Assembly: GCA_022340185.1 (NCBI GenBank)
Contig: JAJDOK010000072.1
Location: 1 to 40,062, forward strand
Source: Salaquimonas sp.
Lineage (GTDB): Bacteria; Pseudomonadota; Alphaproteobacteria; Rhizobiales; Rhizobiaceae
DNA: 40,062 nt
Direction of reading: 5' to 3'
Shown: positions 1-10,115 of the stretch, piece after piece
How positions within the stretch are numbered: position 1 is the first letter of the stretch
Layout of the letters: each line of letters starts with the position of its first letter
The notes under the pieces: generated by a model
What the model saw: only the letters and a program-made list of their open reading frames with translations
What the model was told of the DNA's origin: nothing
Databases searched by the model: none
Translations under genes and position numbers: made by a program

Positions 1-555
1 TTCCTTGACAAGAACCGCAACTGGGTCGCCGCCCGCATCGGCCGGCTTCCCGAGACCCTGCCGCTTGACGAGGGCGCAATTATCCCCTTTCTCGGCATCG
101 ATCACCGCATCGTCCATCTCGATCGCCTGCGCGGCCTGGTCGAGATCCGCGAGATCGCCGGCGAACCTTCCCTACTGGTACCGGGCGAACCCGATCACGT
201 TCCGCGCAAGGTCGTCGATTTTCTCAGGCATCAAGCCCGTCTGAAGCTGAACGAGGCGGTCGACCGCCATGCAAAAAAGCTGGGTGTACGGCCCAAATCG
301 ATCCGTATAACCGACACCAAGAGCCGCTGGGGCTCGTGCTCCACGACGCGCACCCTCTCCTTTTCGTGGCGTATCGTCATGGCGCCGGCCGATGTGCTCG
401 ACTATCTCGCCGCCCATGAGGTCGCGCATCTGCGCGAGATGAATCACAGCGAAGCGTTCTGGACGCTGGTTGCCGAAACCTGCCCGGACATGGAGCGCCA
501 CCGCCAATGGCTGCGTATCCATGGTGCGAAGCTGCACGCCGTCATGCTGGATTAA
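1..555 (+). CDS. SprT/YgjP-like zinc metallopeptidase, 3' part only
   Basis: This is the C-terminal 184 codons of a gene whose start lies before the window; it reads in frame 1 and ends in TAA. The visible protein carries HEVAHLREMNHS (codons 139-150), an HExxH zinc-binding and catalytic motif, preceded by a WGSCS motif at about codon 110 and an LSFSWR stretch. This combination is typical of the YgjP/DUF45 (SprT-like) family of presumed metal-dependent hydrolases. The end of the protein (EAFWTLVAETCPDMERHRQWL) also fits that family. The substrate of these proteins is not established, so no specific function is claimed. It sits 75 bp before trpF in the same direction. Family assignment is firm; biological role is unknown. 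Confidence 0.85.
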   Translation, partial: FLDKNRNWVAARIGRLPETLPLDEGAIIPFLGIDHRIVHLDRLRGLVEIREIAGEPSLLVPGEPDHVPRKVVDFLRHQARLKLNEAVDRHAKKLGVRPKSIRITDTKSRWGSCSTTRTLSFSWRIVMAPADVLDYLAAHEVAHLREMNHSEAFWTLVAETCPDMERHRQWLRIHGAKLHAVMLD

Positions 556-630
556 ACCGTTAACCGCAGCGATGGACTCGGCGTCCTGATTCTGGCAAGT
601 GAAGCCGGTCCTGCCAATAAGCAGGGATCG

Positions 631-1299
631 GTGAAAACGAAGATGACCCTCGACATCAAGATATGCGGGCTTTCGAAGCCGGAAAGCGTCGCCGCCGCGC
701 TGGCTGGCGGCGCGAATCATGTCGGCTTCATCTTCTTTGCCAAAAGCCCGCGTTACGTGACGCCGCAAGAGGCCGCCGAACTGGCCGAGGCCGCGCGTGG
801 CCGCGCGACCATCGTCGCCGTCACCGTCGATGCCGATGACGCCTTTCTCGACGAGATCGTCGAGACGCTGCACCCCGATCTGCTGCAATTGCATGGTTCG
901 GAAACGCCGGAGCGTTTGGCCGAACTGAAGGCGCGCTATGGTCTGCCGGTGATGAAGGCGGTGTCGATCCGCGAAGCTGGCGATCTCGAAAAGATAAGCA
1001 CCTATTCATGCGTTGCCGATCGCCTGCTGCTCGACGCGAAACCTGCCGCCGGCGCCGAACTGCCCGGCGGCAATGGCATCGCCTTTGACTGGTCGCTGCT
1101 CGGCGAGCTTGACCCGGAGATCGATTACATGCTTTCCGGTGGGATCGATCTGGCCAATCTGGCGTCGGCGCTCGCCGATGTCCATCCGGCCGGCATCGAT
1201 GTGTCTTCCGGCGTCGAGCGCGCGCCCGGCGAAAAGGACGACGATCTCATCCGCCGCTTCCTGGCGGAGGCAAGGCGTCTCGAAAGCGAGATGGCCTGA
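631..1299 (+). CDS. trpF: Phosphoribosylanthranilate isomerase TrpF
   Basis: TrpF catalyses the Amadori rearrangement of N-(5'-phosphoribosyl)anthranilate to CdRP, the third step from chorismate to tryptophan, in the cytosol. The protein is a single (beta/alpha)8 barrel of normal length. It opens with IKICGL, whose Cys is the catalytic base, followed by NHVGFIFF and SPRYV. It has LLQLHG in the middle, the acidic LLLDAK segment, and the phosphate-binding LSGGI and GIDVSSGVE near the end. The GTG at 631 is preceded by CAGGGA at good spacing. An ATG at 643 (product starting MTLDIKICGL) is a real alternative and matches the usual family N-terminus better. trpB follows closely, so trpF, trpB and trpA probably form one transcript. 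Confidence 0.95.
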   Translation: MKTKMTLDIKICGLSKPESVAAALAGGANHVGFIFFAKSPRYVTPQEAAELAEAARGRATIVAVTVDADDAFLDEIVETLHPDLLQLHGSETPERLAELKARYGLPVMKAVSIREAGDLEKISTYSCVADRLLLDAKPAAGAELPGGNGIAFDWSLLGELDPEIDYMLSGGIDLANLASALADVHPAGIDVSSGVERAPGEKDDDLIRRFLAEARRLESEMA

Positions 1300-1338
1300 A
1301 GAAGCGGGCTTTTGACACGCCCGAACGGAGTGAATAGC

Positions 1339-2559
<1,221 letters not shown>

Positions 2560-2565
2560 AAGCGT

Positions 2566-3408
2566 ATGACCACCCGCATCGATACCCGTTTCGCCGAATT
2601 GCGTGCTGAAGGCCGCCCGGCGCTGGTGACCTTCATCACCGCCGGCGATCCCGACATGGCGACCTCGTTGGAAATCCTCAAAACCCTGCCAAGCGCTGGC
2701 GCCGATGTCGTCGAGCTCGGCATGCCCTTTTCCGATCCGATGGCCGACGGCCCGGCGATCCAGCTTGCCGGTCAGCGCGCCTTGAAGGGCGGCCAGACCA
2801 TGGTCAGGACGCTTCAAATAGTCCGTGAGTTCCGCAAGGGCGATGACACGACCCCGATCGTGCTGATGGGCTATTACAACCCGATCTATTCCTACGGCAA
2901 TGAACGATTCCTGGCGGACGCGAAGTCAGCCGGCGTCGACGGGCTCATCATCGTCGACCTGCCGCCCGAGGCTGATGACGAACTCTGCCTGCCGGCGATG
3001 GATGCCGGCATCAATTTCATCCGGCTCGCGACGCCAACGACTGACGACAAGCGCCTGCCGCGCGTGCTGCAGAACACTTCCGGCTTCGTCTATTACGTCT
3101 CGATCACCGGCATCACCGGCGCCGCCTCGCCCGATCCGGCGAAAGTCGCCGCCTCCGTCGCCCATATCAAGGCGAAGACGCAATTGCCAATCGCCGTCGG
3201 TTTCGGCGTCAAGAATGCCGAACAGGCCCGCGCCATCGGCGAGGCCGCCGACGGCGTGGTCGTCGGCACCGCGCTTGTCAACGCCGTGGCCGGCACGCTC
3301 GACGCGAACGGCAAGGCGACAGCGGCGACCGCCGGCGCGGTCGCCGATCTCGTGCGCGACCTCGCCAATGGCGTGCGTTCGGTGAAAAAAAGTCCGGCTG
3401 CGGCGTAA
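2566..3408 (+). CDS. trpA: Tryptophan synthase alpha subunit
   Basis: TrpA cleaves indole-3-glycerol phosphate to indole and glyceraldehyde-3-phosphate, and indole is channelled to TrpB. The 280-residue TIM barrel contains [10 protein letters not shown] and then [18 protein letters not shown], which holds the catalytic Glu and the family signature. [13 protein letters not shown] follows, then the second catalytic acid in [12 protein letters not shown], the [14 protein letters not shown] loop and the phosphate-binding IAVGFGVKN. The start is the ATG six bases after the trpB stop; no strong ribosome binding site is seen there, which fits translational coupling. The stop codon lies inside the loop of a short GC-rich hairpin followed by T residues. 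This is the last trp gene in the cluster; accD follows after 136 bp. Confidence 0.96.
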   Translation: MTTRIDTRFAELRAEGRPALVTFITAGDPDMATSLEILKTLPSAGADVVELGMPFSDPMADGPAIQLAGQRALKGGQTMVRTLQIVREFRKGDDTTPIVLMGYYNPIYSYGNERFLADAKSAGVDGLIIVDLPPEADDELCLPAMDAGINFIRLATPTTDDKRLPRVLQNTSGFVYYVSITGITGAASPDPAKVAASVAHIKAKTQLPIAVGFGVKNAEQARAIGEAADGVVVGTALVNAVAGTLDANGKATAATAGAVADLVRDLANGVRSVKKSPAAA

Positions 3409-3422
3409 AATCGCCGGTTTTT
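3401..3422 (+). terminator. Possible rho-independent terminator at the end of trpA
   Basis: CGGCG and CGCCG pair around a TAAAAT loop and are followed by GTTTTT. The stem is short (5 bp) but all G:C. The trpA TAA stop lies in the loop. It could be a weak terminator or attenuating hairpin before accD. Confidence 0.45.
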
Positions 3423-3544
3423 CCCTGAATTTACTCGCCTGCGCGACGCCATGGCTTGGCGGAACGGTTGAATCACCCCATCTTCTGTGAAAAGCCCTTT
3501 ATGTGGAATAGGCCTCGGCGCGGACAAACAGGAACAGGCAGACC

Positions 3545-4492
3545 ATGAACTGGATCACCAGCTATGTGCGCCCCAAGATTTCCAATCTGCTGCAGCGCAA
3601 GCAGATGCCGGACAATCTGTGGGTGAAATGCCCGCAGACCGGCGAGATGGTGTTCCACAAGGATCTCGAAGCCAATATGGGGGTGATACCGGGTTCCGGC
3701 TACCACATGCGCATCACGGCGAAGGAGCGCCTCGGCTATTTCTTCGATAACGGCGACTATTCCCTGATCGAACCGCCCAGGGTTGCCGCCGATCCGCTGA
3801 AATTCCGCGACAAGACGCGCTATGCCGACAAGTTGAAGGAACATCGCCGTTCCACCGAGATGGACGATTCGGTGATCGCCGCGCGCGGCAAGTCCGAAGA
3901 GATCGAGATGATCGCCGTCGTCCACGACATGCGCTTCATCGGCGGCTCGCTCGGCATGGCAGCTGGCGAGATGATCGTCGAGGCGATGGAGACCGCCGCC
4001 CGCGAGAAGCTGCCCCTGGTCCTGTTCGCCGCATCCGGCGGCGCGCGCATGCAGGAGGGTATCCTGTCGCTGATGCAGATGCCGCGCACCACGGTCGGTG
4101 TCGAACTGATGAAGGAAGCCGGCTGCCCCTATATCGTCGTACTGACCAATCCGACCACCGGTGGCGTTTCTGCTTCCTACGCCATGCTGGGCGACGTCCA
4201 CATCGCCGAACCGGGTGCGGTGATCGGCTTTGCCGGCCGCCGTGTCATCGAACAGACGATCCGCGAGAAATTGCCCGACGATTTCCAGACCGCCGAATAT
4301 CTGGAAGAACATGGCATGGTCGACATGGTCGTGCCGCGCCAGAAGCTCAAATCGACGATCACCGGACTGGTGTCACTGCTGACCAAGCAGCCGCCGCGCC
4401 GTATCCTTCTGGGCTATGAAAGCGAGCCGGAGTCGCAAACATTACCCTCATCCGCCGCGGATGAGCCGGCGCAAAGCGCAGCCGCCGAATAG
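3545..4492 (+). CDS. accD: Acetyl-CoA carboxylase carboxyltransferase subunit beta
   Basis: AccD is the beta half of the carboxyltransferase that moves carboxyl from biotin to acetyl-CoA, giving malonyl-CoA for fatty-acid synthesis. The protein starts [12 protein letters not shown], the usual family opening. It contains the crotonase-fold oxyanion regions [26 protein letters not shown] and [12 protein letters not shown]. Escherichia coli AccD has a four-cysteine zinc ribbon near the N-terminus; here only the first Cys remains (C29, in [10 protein letters not shown]), and the other three positions are Thr, Ile and Gly. Loss of the ribbon is typical of rhizobial AccD as far as I recall. The start has AGGA and AGG motifs upstream. 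It is followed by folC, a common accD-folC pairing. Confidence 0.95.
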   Translation: MNWITSYVRPKISNLLQRKQMPDNLWVKCPQTGEMVFHKDLEANMGVIPGSGYHMRITAKERLGYFFDNGDYSLIEPPRVAADPLKFRDKTRYADKLKEHRRSTEMDDSVIAARGKSEEIEMIAVVHDMRFIGGSLGMAAGEMIVEAMETAAREKLPLVLFAASGGARMQEGILSLMQMPRTTVGVELMKEAGCPYIVVLTNPTTGGVSASYAMLGDVHIAEPGAVIGFAGRRVIEQTIREKLPDDFQTAEYLEEHGMVDMVVPRQKLKSTITGLVSLLTKQPPRRILLGYESEPESQTLPSSAADEPAQSAAAE

Positions 4493-4519
4493 CGCTTTAT
4501 CATTATTGACCGCTAGCGT

Positions 4520-5899
4520 GTGACCTCGATGAACCTGCAATTCCAGGCAGCCTCCCAGGACGAAACAGGCCTGCAAAGCGTCGATTCGCTGATCGATTCT
4601 CTGTCGGCCATCCATCCCAAGGGTTACGACCTGTCGCTCGACCGCATCCGCCGGGTGCTGGCAGCGCTCGGCCACCCCGAGCAGGCGATTCCGCCGGTCT
4701 TGCATGTCGCCGGCACCAACGGCAAGGGTTCGACCATCGCGTTCAGCCGGGCGATCCTCGAAGCCGCCGGCAAGACCGTCCATGTTCATACTTCGCCGCA
4801 TCTGGTGCGCTGGCATGAGCGTTTCCGTCTCGGCAAGCCGGGCGGCGGCGTTCTGGCGCAGGATCGTGAGCTTGCGAGCGCGATCGCGCGCGTGGCTGAG
4901 GCCAATGGCGGTGAGCCGATCACCATCTTCGAGATCCTGACCGGCGCCATGTTCCTGCTGTTTTCGGAAAATCCGGCCGATTATGCCCTGGTCGAGGTCG
5001 GTCTGGGCGGCCGTTTCGATGCAACCAATGTGATTCGATCGCCGCTTGCCGCGATTATCGCCAACATCTCCATCGATCATCAGCAGCAGCTTGGCGACAC
5101 CGTCGAGGAGATCGCCTTTGAAAAGGCCGGCATCATCAAGCCGGGCCGGCCGGCCGTGATCGGTCCGCAGCAGGATTCGGTCCGGGAAGTGTTCGAGGCC
5201 GTGGCGGCCGAGCGCGGCGCCCACGCTGTTGTCGCCGGTCGCGACTTCACCTTCTTCGAACAAGGCGGCCGTCTGGTCTATCAGGACGATTACGGCCTGC
5301 TCGATCTGCCGCTGCCACGACTGCGCGGCCGTCACCAGCATGCCAATGCCGCAACCGCGATTGCGGCCATCCGCTATGCCGGCCATGAATCCGGATTGAG
5401 CCTGCCCGATGAAGCCTTCGAGATGGCGATGACCAGCGTCACATGGCCGGGCCGCATGGAACGACTGAAGGATGGAAAGCTCACCGCTCTTGCGCCGTCG
5501 GCCGCCGAAATCTGGATCGATGGCGGCCATAACCCGTCCGCTGGCATGGTCGTCGCTTCCGAACTGGCCGAGCTGGAGGAGCGCGCGCCGATGCCCGCCG
5601 TCCTTGTCACCGGCATGCTGACCACCAAGGATCCGGAAGGCTTCTTCGCCGCCTTTGCCGGTCTGGTCGAACGCGCGATAACCGTGCCGCTCAGTGACAG
5701 CGAGGCTGACTTTGATCCCGAAACGCTTGCCGGACACGCCCGGGCCGCCGGCATTGCCGCCGAAACGGCGTCATCACTCGCCGAAGCGCTTGAAATCGTC
5801 GAGAACCATCATGACGGCCTGCCCGTGCGCGTCCTGATGGCCGGCTCGCTCTATCTTGCTGGCCAGGCGCTGCGCGAAAACGGCACCCCGCCGGAGTAA
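4520..5899 (+). CDS. folC: Folylpolyglutamate synthase / dihydrofolate synthase
   Basis: FolC adds glutamate to dihydropteroate (giving dihydrofolate) and extends polyglutamate tails on reduced folates, using ATP. It is a Mur-ligase-family protein: LHVAGTNGKGST (about residues 61-72) is the P-loop, TSPHLVRWHERFR is the folate-binding loop, and GLGGRFDATN and SIDHQQQLGDT are the Mg/omega-loop motifs. WIDGGHNPSAG begins the C-terminal domain. Its length of about 459 residues is normal. The GTG at 4520 and the ATG at 4529 are both possible starts; neither has a strong ribosome binding site. It follows accD by 27 bp and is probably co-transcribed with it. The gene ends just before a palindromic repeat, beyond which the genes run the other way. 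Confidence 0.95.
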   Translation: MTSMNLQFQAASQDETGLQSVDSLIDSLSAIHPKGYDLSLDRIRRVLAALGHPEQAIPPVLHVAGTNGKGSTIAFSRAILEAAGKTVHVHTSPHLVRWHERFRLGKPGGGVLAQDRELASAIARVAEANGGEPITIFEILTGAMFLLFSENPADYALVEVGLGGRFDATNVIRSPLAAIIANISIDHQQQLGDTVEEIAFEKAGIIKPGRPAVIGPQQDSVREVFEAVAAERGAHAVVAGRDFTFFEQGGRLVYQDDYGLLDLPLPRLRGRHQHANAATAIAAIRYAGHESGLSLPDEAFEMAMTSVTWPGRMERLKDGKLTALAPSAAEIWIDGGHNPSAGMVVASELAELEERAPMPAVLVTGMLTTKDPEGFFAAFAGLVERAITVPLSDSEADFDPETLAGHARAAGIAAETASSLAEALEIVENHHDGLPVRVLMAGSLYLAGQALRENGTPPE

Positions 5900-5944
5900 G
5901 CCCCGATGTTTCGAGGGGAACGGGAAATACGTTGCTCTCGTTAC

Positions 5945-6035
5945 CTCGTCATCCTCGGCCTTGTGCCGAGGATCTAACGAGCCACGGACAATCCTTGATT
6001 CTTCAGATGCTCGGGACAAGCCCGAGCATGACGAC
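5945..6035. repeat. RIME-like palindromic intergenic repeat
   Basis: Two hairpin arms in inverted orientation lie between the convergent folC and trxA. Arm 1 is ATCCTCGGC / GCCGAGGAT (5951-5959, 5965-5973) with loop CTTGT. Arm 2 is ATGCTCGGG / CCCGAGCAT (6007-6015, 6021-6029) with loop ACAAG. Each arm is flanked outside by CGTCAT or its complement, so the whole unit is a nested palindrome. This layout matches the rhizobial intergenic mosaic (RIME-type) repeats found in many copies in rhizobial genomes. Copy number cannot be judged from one window. Confidence 0.75.
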
Positions 6036-6067
6036 GCGACTGTGAGGACGCCGCATCCGCGTAAACA

Positions 6068-6097
6068 AGAAGCCGGGGCCTTGCGACCCCGGCTTCT
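6068..6097 (-). terminator. Rho-independent terminator of trxA
   Basis: A perfect 11-bp inverted repeat (AGAAGCCGGGG / CCCCGGCTTCT) with an 8-base loop starts 26 bp beyond the trxA stop. On the minus strand it is followed by TGTTT. It may also stop read-through from folC. Confidence 0.75.
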
Positions 6098-6122
6098 CAA
6101 TTCAAACGGAGTTTCGTCAAAC

Positions 6123-6443
6123 TCAGCCTGCGCTCTTGATCCAGTCCTCGAGCGCCGATTTCGGCCGTGCGCCAACCTGCATCGAGGCCGGCTCGCCGCC
6201 CTTGAACAGCATCAGCGTCGGGATCGAGCGCACGCCATATTGCGCCGCGAGTTCGGGATTCTCGTCGACATTGAGCTTGGTGATCTTCACCGCATCGCCC
6301 ATTTCCGTGGCGATTTCCTCAAGGCTCGGTGCGATCATCTTGCACGGGCCGCACCATTCCGCCCAGAAATCGACGACCACCGGCACATCCGCGTCGAGGA
6401 CGTCGGACTGGAAGTTGCTCTTGTCGACCTTGACCGTTGTCAT
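6123..6443 (-). CDS. trxA: Thioredoxin
   Basis: A small (106-residue) cytosolic thiol-disulfide reductant for ribonucleotide reductase, methionine sulfoxide reductase and other targets. The active site is [13 protein letters not shown], the classical WCGPC motif. The cis-proline segment [15 protein letters not shown] is present, and the protein has the full thioredoxin fold length. The frame stays open 37 codons further upstream, but ATG 6443 is the start: AAGGAG lies directly before it at ideal spacing and the product begins [11 protein letters not shown] as in other alphaproteobacteria. A sigma-70-like promoter about 110 bp upstream and a terminator downstream suggest it can be expressed alone, although addA lies 150 bp upstream on the same strand. 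Confidence 0.97.
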   Translation of the reverse strand: MTTVKVDKSNFQSDVLDADVPVVVDFWAEWCGPCKMIAPSLEEIATEMGDAVKITKLNVDENPELAAQYGVRSIPTLMLFKGGEPASMQVGARPKSALEDWIKSAG

Positions 6444-6553
6444 GATTCGCTCCTTTGATCCGTTCCTTCGGGCCATTGGCGCCCGGGAGGAGCCGGATGC
6501 CAAACACATAGACTTGCCCATATATATTAGCAAGTCATAATATTCCGAATCCA

Positions 6554-6582
6554 AAGGTAGGAACGCTTTGGCCCCGCGTCAA
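6554..6582 (-). promoter_or_regulatory. Sigma-70-like promoter for trxA
   Basis: On the minus strand, TTGACG (6577-6582) and TACCTT (6554-6559) are separated by exactly 17 bp, between the addA stop and trxA. The -35 box is preceded by C (CTTGAC), the preferred rhizobial form. This predicts an untranslated leader of about 100 nt. Confidence 0.55.
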
Positions 6583-6593
6583 GGAGCGGCGGT

Positions 6594-9500
6594 TCAAGCT
6601 GGCGTTATCTCTGCCAGTGCGGCATCCAGCTCACTTTCCTCGAATTCCGTCACCGAGCCGTCGCGTGTCCAGATCAGCATGCAGCGGACCTGCTTTTCCG
6701 GATAGATCCGGCGAAGCAGCGCGCGGTAAAGCGCCAGCTGCAGCCGATGGGATTCGGCAGCTTCGGACACCAGGCGATTGGTCTTGTAGTCGGCGAGCAC
6801 GATCTCGTTTTCATGAATGGCGAGCCGGTCGATCTGGCCCGAAACCGTGATCTCGCGTCCGCCGATCGTGACGTCGCCGGCAATCCCGGCTTCGGCGCGG
6901 CTGCCGGACGCAAACAGTGGCGTAAAGCGAGGATCGCCAATGATCTGTAACGCCTCTTCGACGGCCCCTCTTCGCGCCGCCATATCCCAATCGGAGAAAT
7001 GCCGTTCCAGCCACGCCATCGCGTGGCTTTCACGGTCGGCCGGATCGGCATCAGGCAGCATCTGCATCAGCCGGTGGATCGCGGTGCCGCGTTCGATGGC
7101 CGCGCGCCGCTGCGCGGCAGCGGCTTCGAGATCGCCGATTTCCTGTGCCTGCGGGAACTCCGGGACGGGCTTGCCCTTCAGCGCCAGCGCGGCGGAAGGA
7201 TTGAGCGGCTTCGGCATCGCCGGTTCGTGTTTGGCCTGTTGCAACAGCCAGTCCGGCGTCGCGGCGGCTGGCCTTTCGCCGCCTCCGTCCGCCTTTGCCA
7301 GTGGTTGCTCTTTTGCACGATCGCGAATTGCCGCATCGGGGCTCTGCCAGACCAGTTCGACGATCTCGCCGGTTTCGTCGCGGATCTCGCGCGCGTCATC
7401 CTTGAGCGCCCGCTCGACCATGGCGTGCCAGTGATCTTCCTTCGGTTCGCGCACGCCGCGATAGCCGCAGACGATCAGCCGGTCAGCGGCGCGTGTCATG
7501 CCGACATAGAGCAGGCGGCGGTATTCCTCTTCCGCGGATGTGCGGATCGCCGCGAACCGTGCCTCGATTTCCACCGTGGCGTCCTTTGCGCCGGCGGCCC
7601 ACAGATAAGGGCTGCCGAAATCGTCAGAACCATCGCCGAGCCGGATGACGGATGGCACGTGCTGGGCGATGAAGGCCGGCGAGCACGGGTCAACTAGAAA
7701 GACGATCGGCGCTTCCAGCCCCTTGGCCGCATGCACGGTGATGACGCGGATTTCGTCGCGCCGCACATCGACTTCGCGCTTGATCTCCGGCGACGCGCGG
7801 ATGAGCTCTGCAAGAAAAGCCTCGAGCCCGCCGGCACCGCCCTGCCGTTCGTGGTCGAGCGCCGCCTTCTCGAAGGCGTCGAGCACGTCTTCCGCCTCGC
7901 TGCCAAGCCGTGCGGTGAACGCCTTTCGTCCGCTCATCCGGCCGAGCACATGGGCATAGAAACCATGCACATTGGCGTTGATTGCGACCTGGCGCAGGCT
8001 TTCGAGCCGCTCGTGGATGCCGCGTGCTTTCGCAGAGACGCCTGCACCGCTTTCGCCAAGCCGCGCCAGATGGTCATAGAGCGCCACGCCCCTCGGGCGC
8101 TGGCATAGCTCGATCAGATCGTCGTCGTCGAGGTCGAAAAGCGGGCTTTTCAGGACACCGGCCAGCGCCAGATCGTCTTCCGGCAGCACCATCACCCGGC
8201 CGAGCGCCATCAGATCCTCGACCGCGATATGCTCGGTCAGCTTCAGCCGGTCGGCGCCGGCAATCGCCAGTCCTGCCTCTTTCAGTTCGCGGATCACCGC
8301 TGTCATGAAGCGGTCGCGCCGACGGACCAGGATCAGAATGTCGCCATACCGGATCGGCCGATCCATGCCGGGCAGCTTTTCGCCCTTGGTGATCCACTCC
8401 CTGATGGTCGATGCGATGCGTTTGGCCAGCAGCACGGCCGGATCGCCTGGGGTCTCGGCGTCGACCGGTGCAAGCCATTCGGTCTTTTCTTCCTCTTTTG
8501 CCTTGGCGAAGATCGGCCAGATGCGTACCTCGCCCGGGTCGTTCGAGCGGATCGCGGTATGGGTAGTGCCGCTTTCGTCTGCACCCAGTCCGCGGGCATT
8601 TTCAGCCTGGGCGAACACCGTATCCACCGCGCCAAGGATGTCGGGCGATGAACGGAAGGAAAGCCGCAGCCGCACATGTTCGAACGCCATGCCGGCCGCG
8701 CGCGATCGCCTTTCGGTCTCACGTGCCTGCTCGTCGAACTTTTCGGGTGCCGCACCCTGGAAGGAGAAGATCGACTGCTTTTCATCGCCGACGGCGAAGA
8801 CGGTACGTGGCGTGCGCACCACGCCTTCGCCGGCAAAGAATTCCTCAGTCACAGCATTGACGATCGCCCATTGTTCCGGGCTGGTGTCCTGTGCTTCGTC
8901 GATCAGCACATGATCGATGCCGCGGTCGAGCTTGTAGCGTATCCAGTCACGCACGTCCGCGCGGTCGAGCAGAATGTAGGCCCGCGCGATCAGGTCGGAA
9001 AAATCGACCAGCGCCTCTTCCCGCTTTCTGTGGGCGTAGCGGGCAAGAACTTCGTCGGCAAAACAAAAAAGTGCCAATGATGATTTCAGCACGCGCCACA
9101 AGGAAAGCCGGCTAATATTAAATTCCACCTGGCTAGCTTCTTCGACCAGCGCTTCTTCGACGCCTGGATGTTCCGCCAGCACCGCATTGGTCACCAGTCG
9201 CGCCCGTGCCTTGCTTTTCTGCGTCAGGTAGAGCGTGCTTCTCGCCCGGTGGCGCTCGGTTGCAGTCTTGGCGCGCAGGAACAGTTCGGCGCGCTCCGCG
9301 AAGCCTTCATTGGTCGACCCGCCAGTCTGCCGCGCGGTCTCCGCGATCGCCGCCAGTTCCCTGTCGTCAAGAACGGAACCGGAAAGAAGTTCGTCGAGCA
9401 CATCTTCTTCGCGCTCATCCGGCGAGAAGCCGAAACGCTGCCACAGCGGCGCCATCGCCGCGTCAAGGTTCTCGCCAACCCAGTCGCTGAATTCGGTACG

Positions 9501-10115
9501 ATCGGCGATAAGTTCGCCGAGCGCCTTGTCGATGGCTGCATCCGAAGCGTGGTCGATCAGATGGGCGAAGGCATCGCGCAGCCGTTCCGCGCCCTCGTGG
9601 TCCATCGCCCGGATGGTTCCCAGCCGCGCTTCTTCCAGCAATTCGGCCTGGCGCAGTTCCTCGACCACCTCGAAATGGCCGGGGACATTGGCCTCCAGCG
9701 GAAACTGGTGCAGCAACGCCTCGCAAAAGGCGTGGATCGTCTGGATCTTCAGTCCGCCCGGCGTGTCGAGCGCCAGTGCGAACAACGATCGCGCCCGCAT
9801 GGCTTCATCGGGTTTCGGCGCCCTGTCGAGGACATCGGCCAGGATTTCATTGAGTTTTTCTTCATCGGCGGTCACCCATTCGCCGAGTGTTTCGAAGATG
9901 CGGTTCGACATCTCCGCCGCCGCCGCCTTGGTGAAGGTCAGGCACAAGACGCGTGCCGGCACCACCCCGGCGAGCAGCAGCCGGATCACCCGGCGCGCCA
10001 GAACGAAGGTCTTGCCGGAACCGGCATTGGCCGACACCCATGCCGATACGCCAGGGTTGCTCGCCACCGTTTGGGCGCGCTTCGTCTCCTCGGGGATGGC
10101 GCGCGCCTCAGCCAT
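6594..10115 (-). CDS. addA: Double-strand break repair helicase-nuclease AddA
   Basis: AddA is the UvrD-like helicase/nuclease subunit of AddAB, which resects double-strand DNA ends and loads RecA. The 1173-residue protein has Walker A ANAGSGKT (about residues 29-36), Walker B VLIDEAQDTSPEQ, further superfamily-1 helicase motifs such as FAVGDEKQSIFSFQGA, ITVHAAKGLEAP and LLYVGMTRAADRL, and a C-terminal RecB-type nuclease. The nuclease shows GQIDRLAIHENEIVLADYKT near residues 1090-1112. The length and the alphaproteobacterial-type N-terminus fit the AddA-alpha subfamily. The ATG at 10115 overlaps the end of addB by 8 bp, so the two subunits are almost certainly translationally coupled. All main helicase and nuclease motifs look intact. 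Confidence 0.95.
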   Translation of the reverse strand: MAEARAIPEETKRAQTVASNPGVSAWVSANAGSGKTFVLARRVIRLLLAGVVPARVLCLTFTKAAAAEMSNRIFETLGEWVTADEEKLNEILADVLDRAPKPDEAMRARSLFALALDTPGGLKIQTIHAFCEALLHQFPLEANVPGHFEVVEELRQAELLEEARLGTIRAMDHEGAERLRDAFAHLIDHASDAAIDKALGELIADRTEFSDWVGENLDAAMAPLWQRFGFSPDEREEDVLDELLSGSVLDDRELAAIAETARQTGGSTNEGFAERAELFLRAKTATERHRARSTLYLTQKSKARARLVTNAVLAEHPGVEEALVEEASQVEFNISRLSLWRVLKSSLALFCFADEVLARYAHRKREEALVDFSDLIARAYILLDRADVRDWIRYKLDRGIDHVLIDEAQDTSPEQWAIVNAVTEEFFAGEGVVRTPRTVFAVGDEKQSIFSFQGAAPEKFDEQARETERRSRAAGMAFEHVRLRLSFRSSPDILGAVDTVFAQAENARGLGADESGTTHTAIRSNDPGEVRIWPIFAKAKEEEKTEWLAPVDAETPGDPAVLLAKRIASTIREWITKGEKLPGMDRPIRYGDILILVRRRDRFMTAVIRELKEAGLAIAGADRLKLTEHIAVEDLMALGRVMVLPEDDLALAGVLKSPLFDLDDDDLIELCQRPRGVALYDHLARLGESGAGVSAKARGIHERLESLRQVAINANVHGFYAHVLGRMSGRKAFTARLGSEAEDVLDAFEKAALDHERQGGAGGLEAFLAELIRASPEIKREVDVRRDEIRVITVHAAKGLEAPIVFLVDPCSPAFIAQHVPSVIRLGDGSDDFGSPYLWAAGAKDATVEIEARFAAIRTSAEEEYRRLLYVGMTRAADRLIVCGYRGVREPKEDHWHAMVERALKDDAREIRDETGEIVELVWQSPDAAIRDRAKEQPLAKADGGGERPAAATPDWLLQQAKHEPAMPKPLNPSAALALKGKPVPEFPQAQEIGDLEAAAAQRRAAIERGTAIHRLMQMLPDADPADRESHAMAWLERHFSDWDMAARRGAVEEALQIIGDPRFTPLFASGSRAEAGIAGDVTIGGREITVSGQIDRLAIHENEIVLADYKTNRLVSEAAESHRLQLALYRALLRRIYPEKQVRCMLIWTRDGSVTEFEESELDAALAEITPA

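Noticed and set aside
6444-6554. Upstream extension of trxA
   Set aside because: The strong AAGGAG site directly before ATG 6443 and the family N-terminus rule it out; the extension crosses the promoter region.
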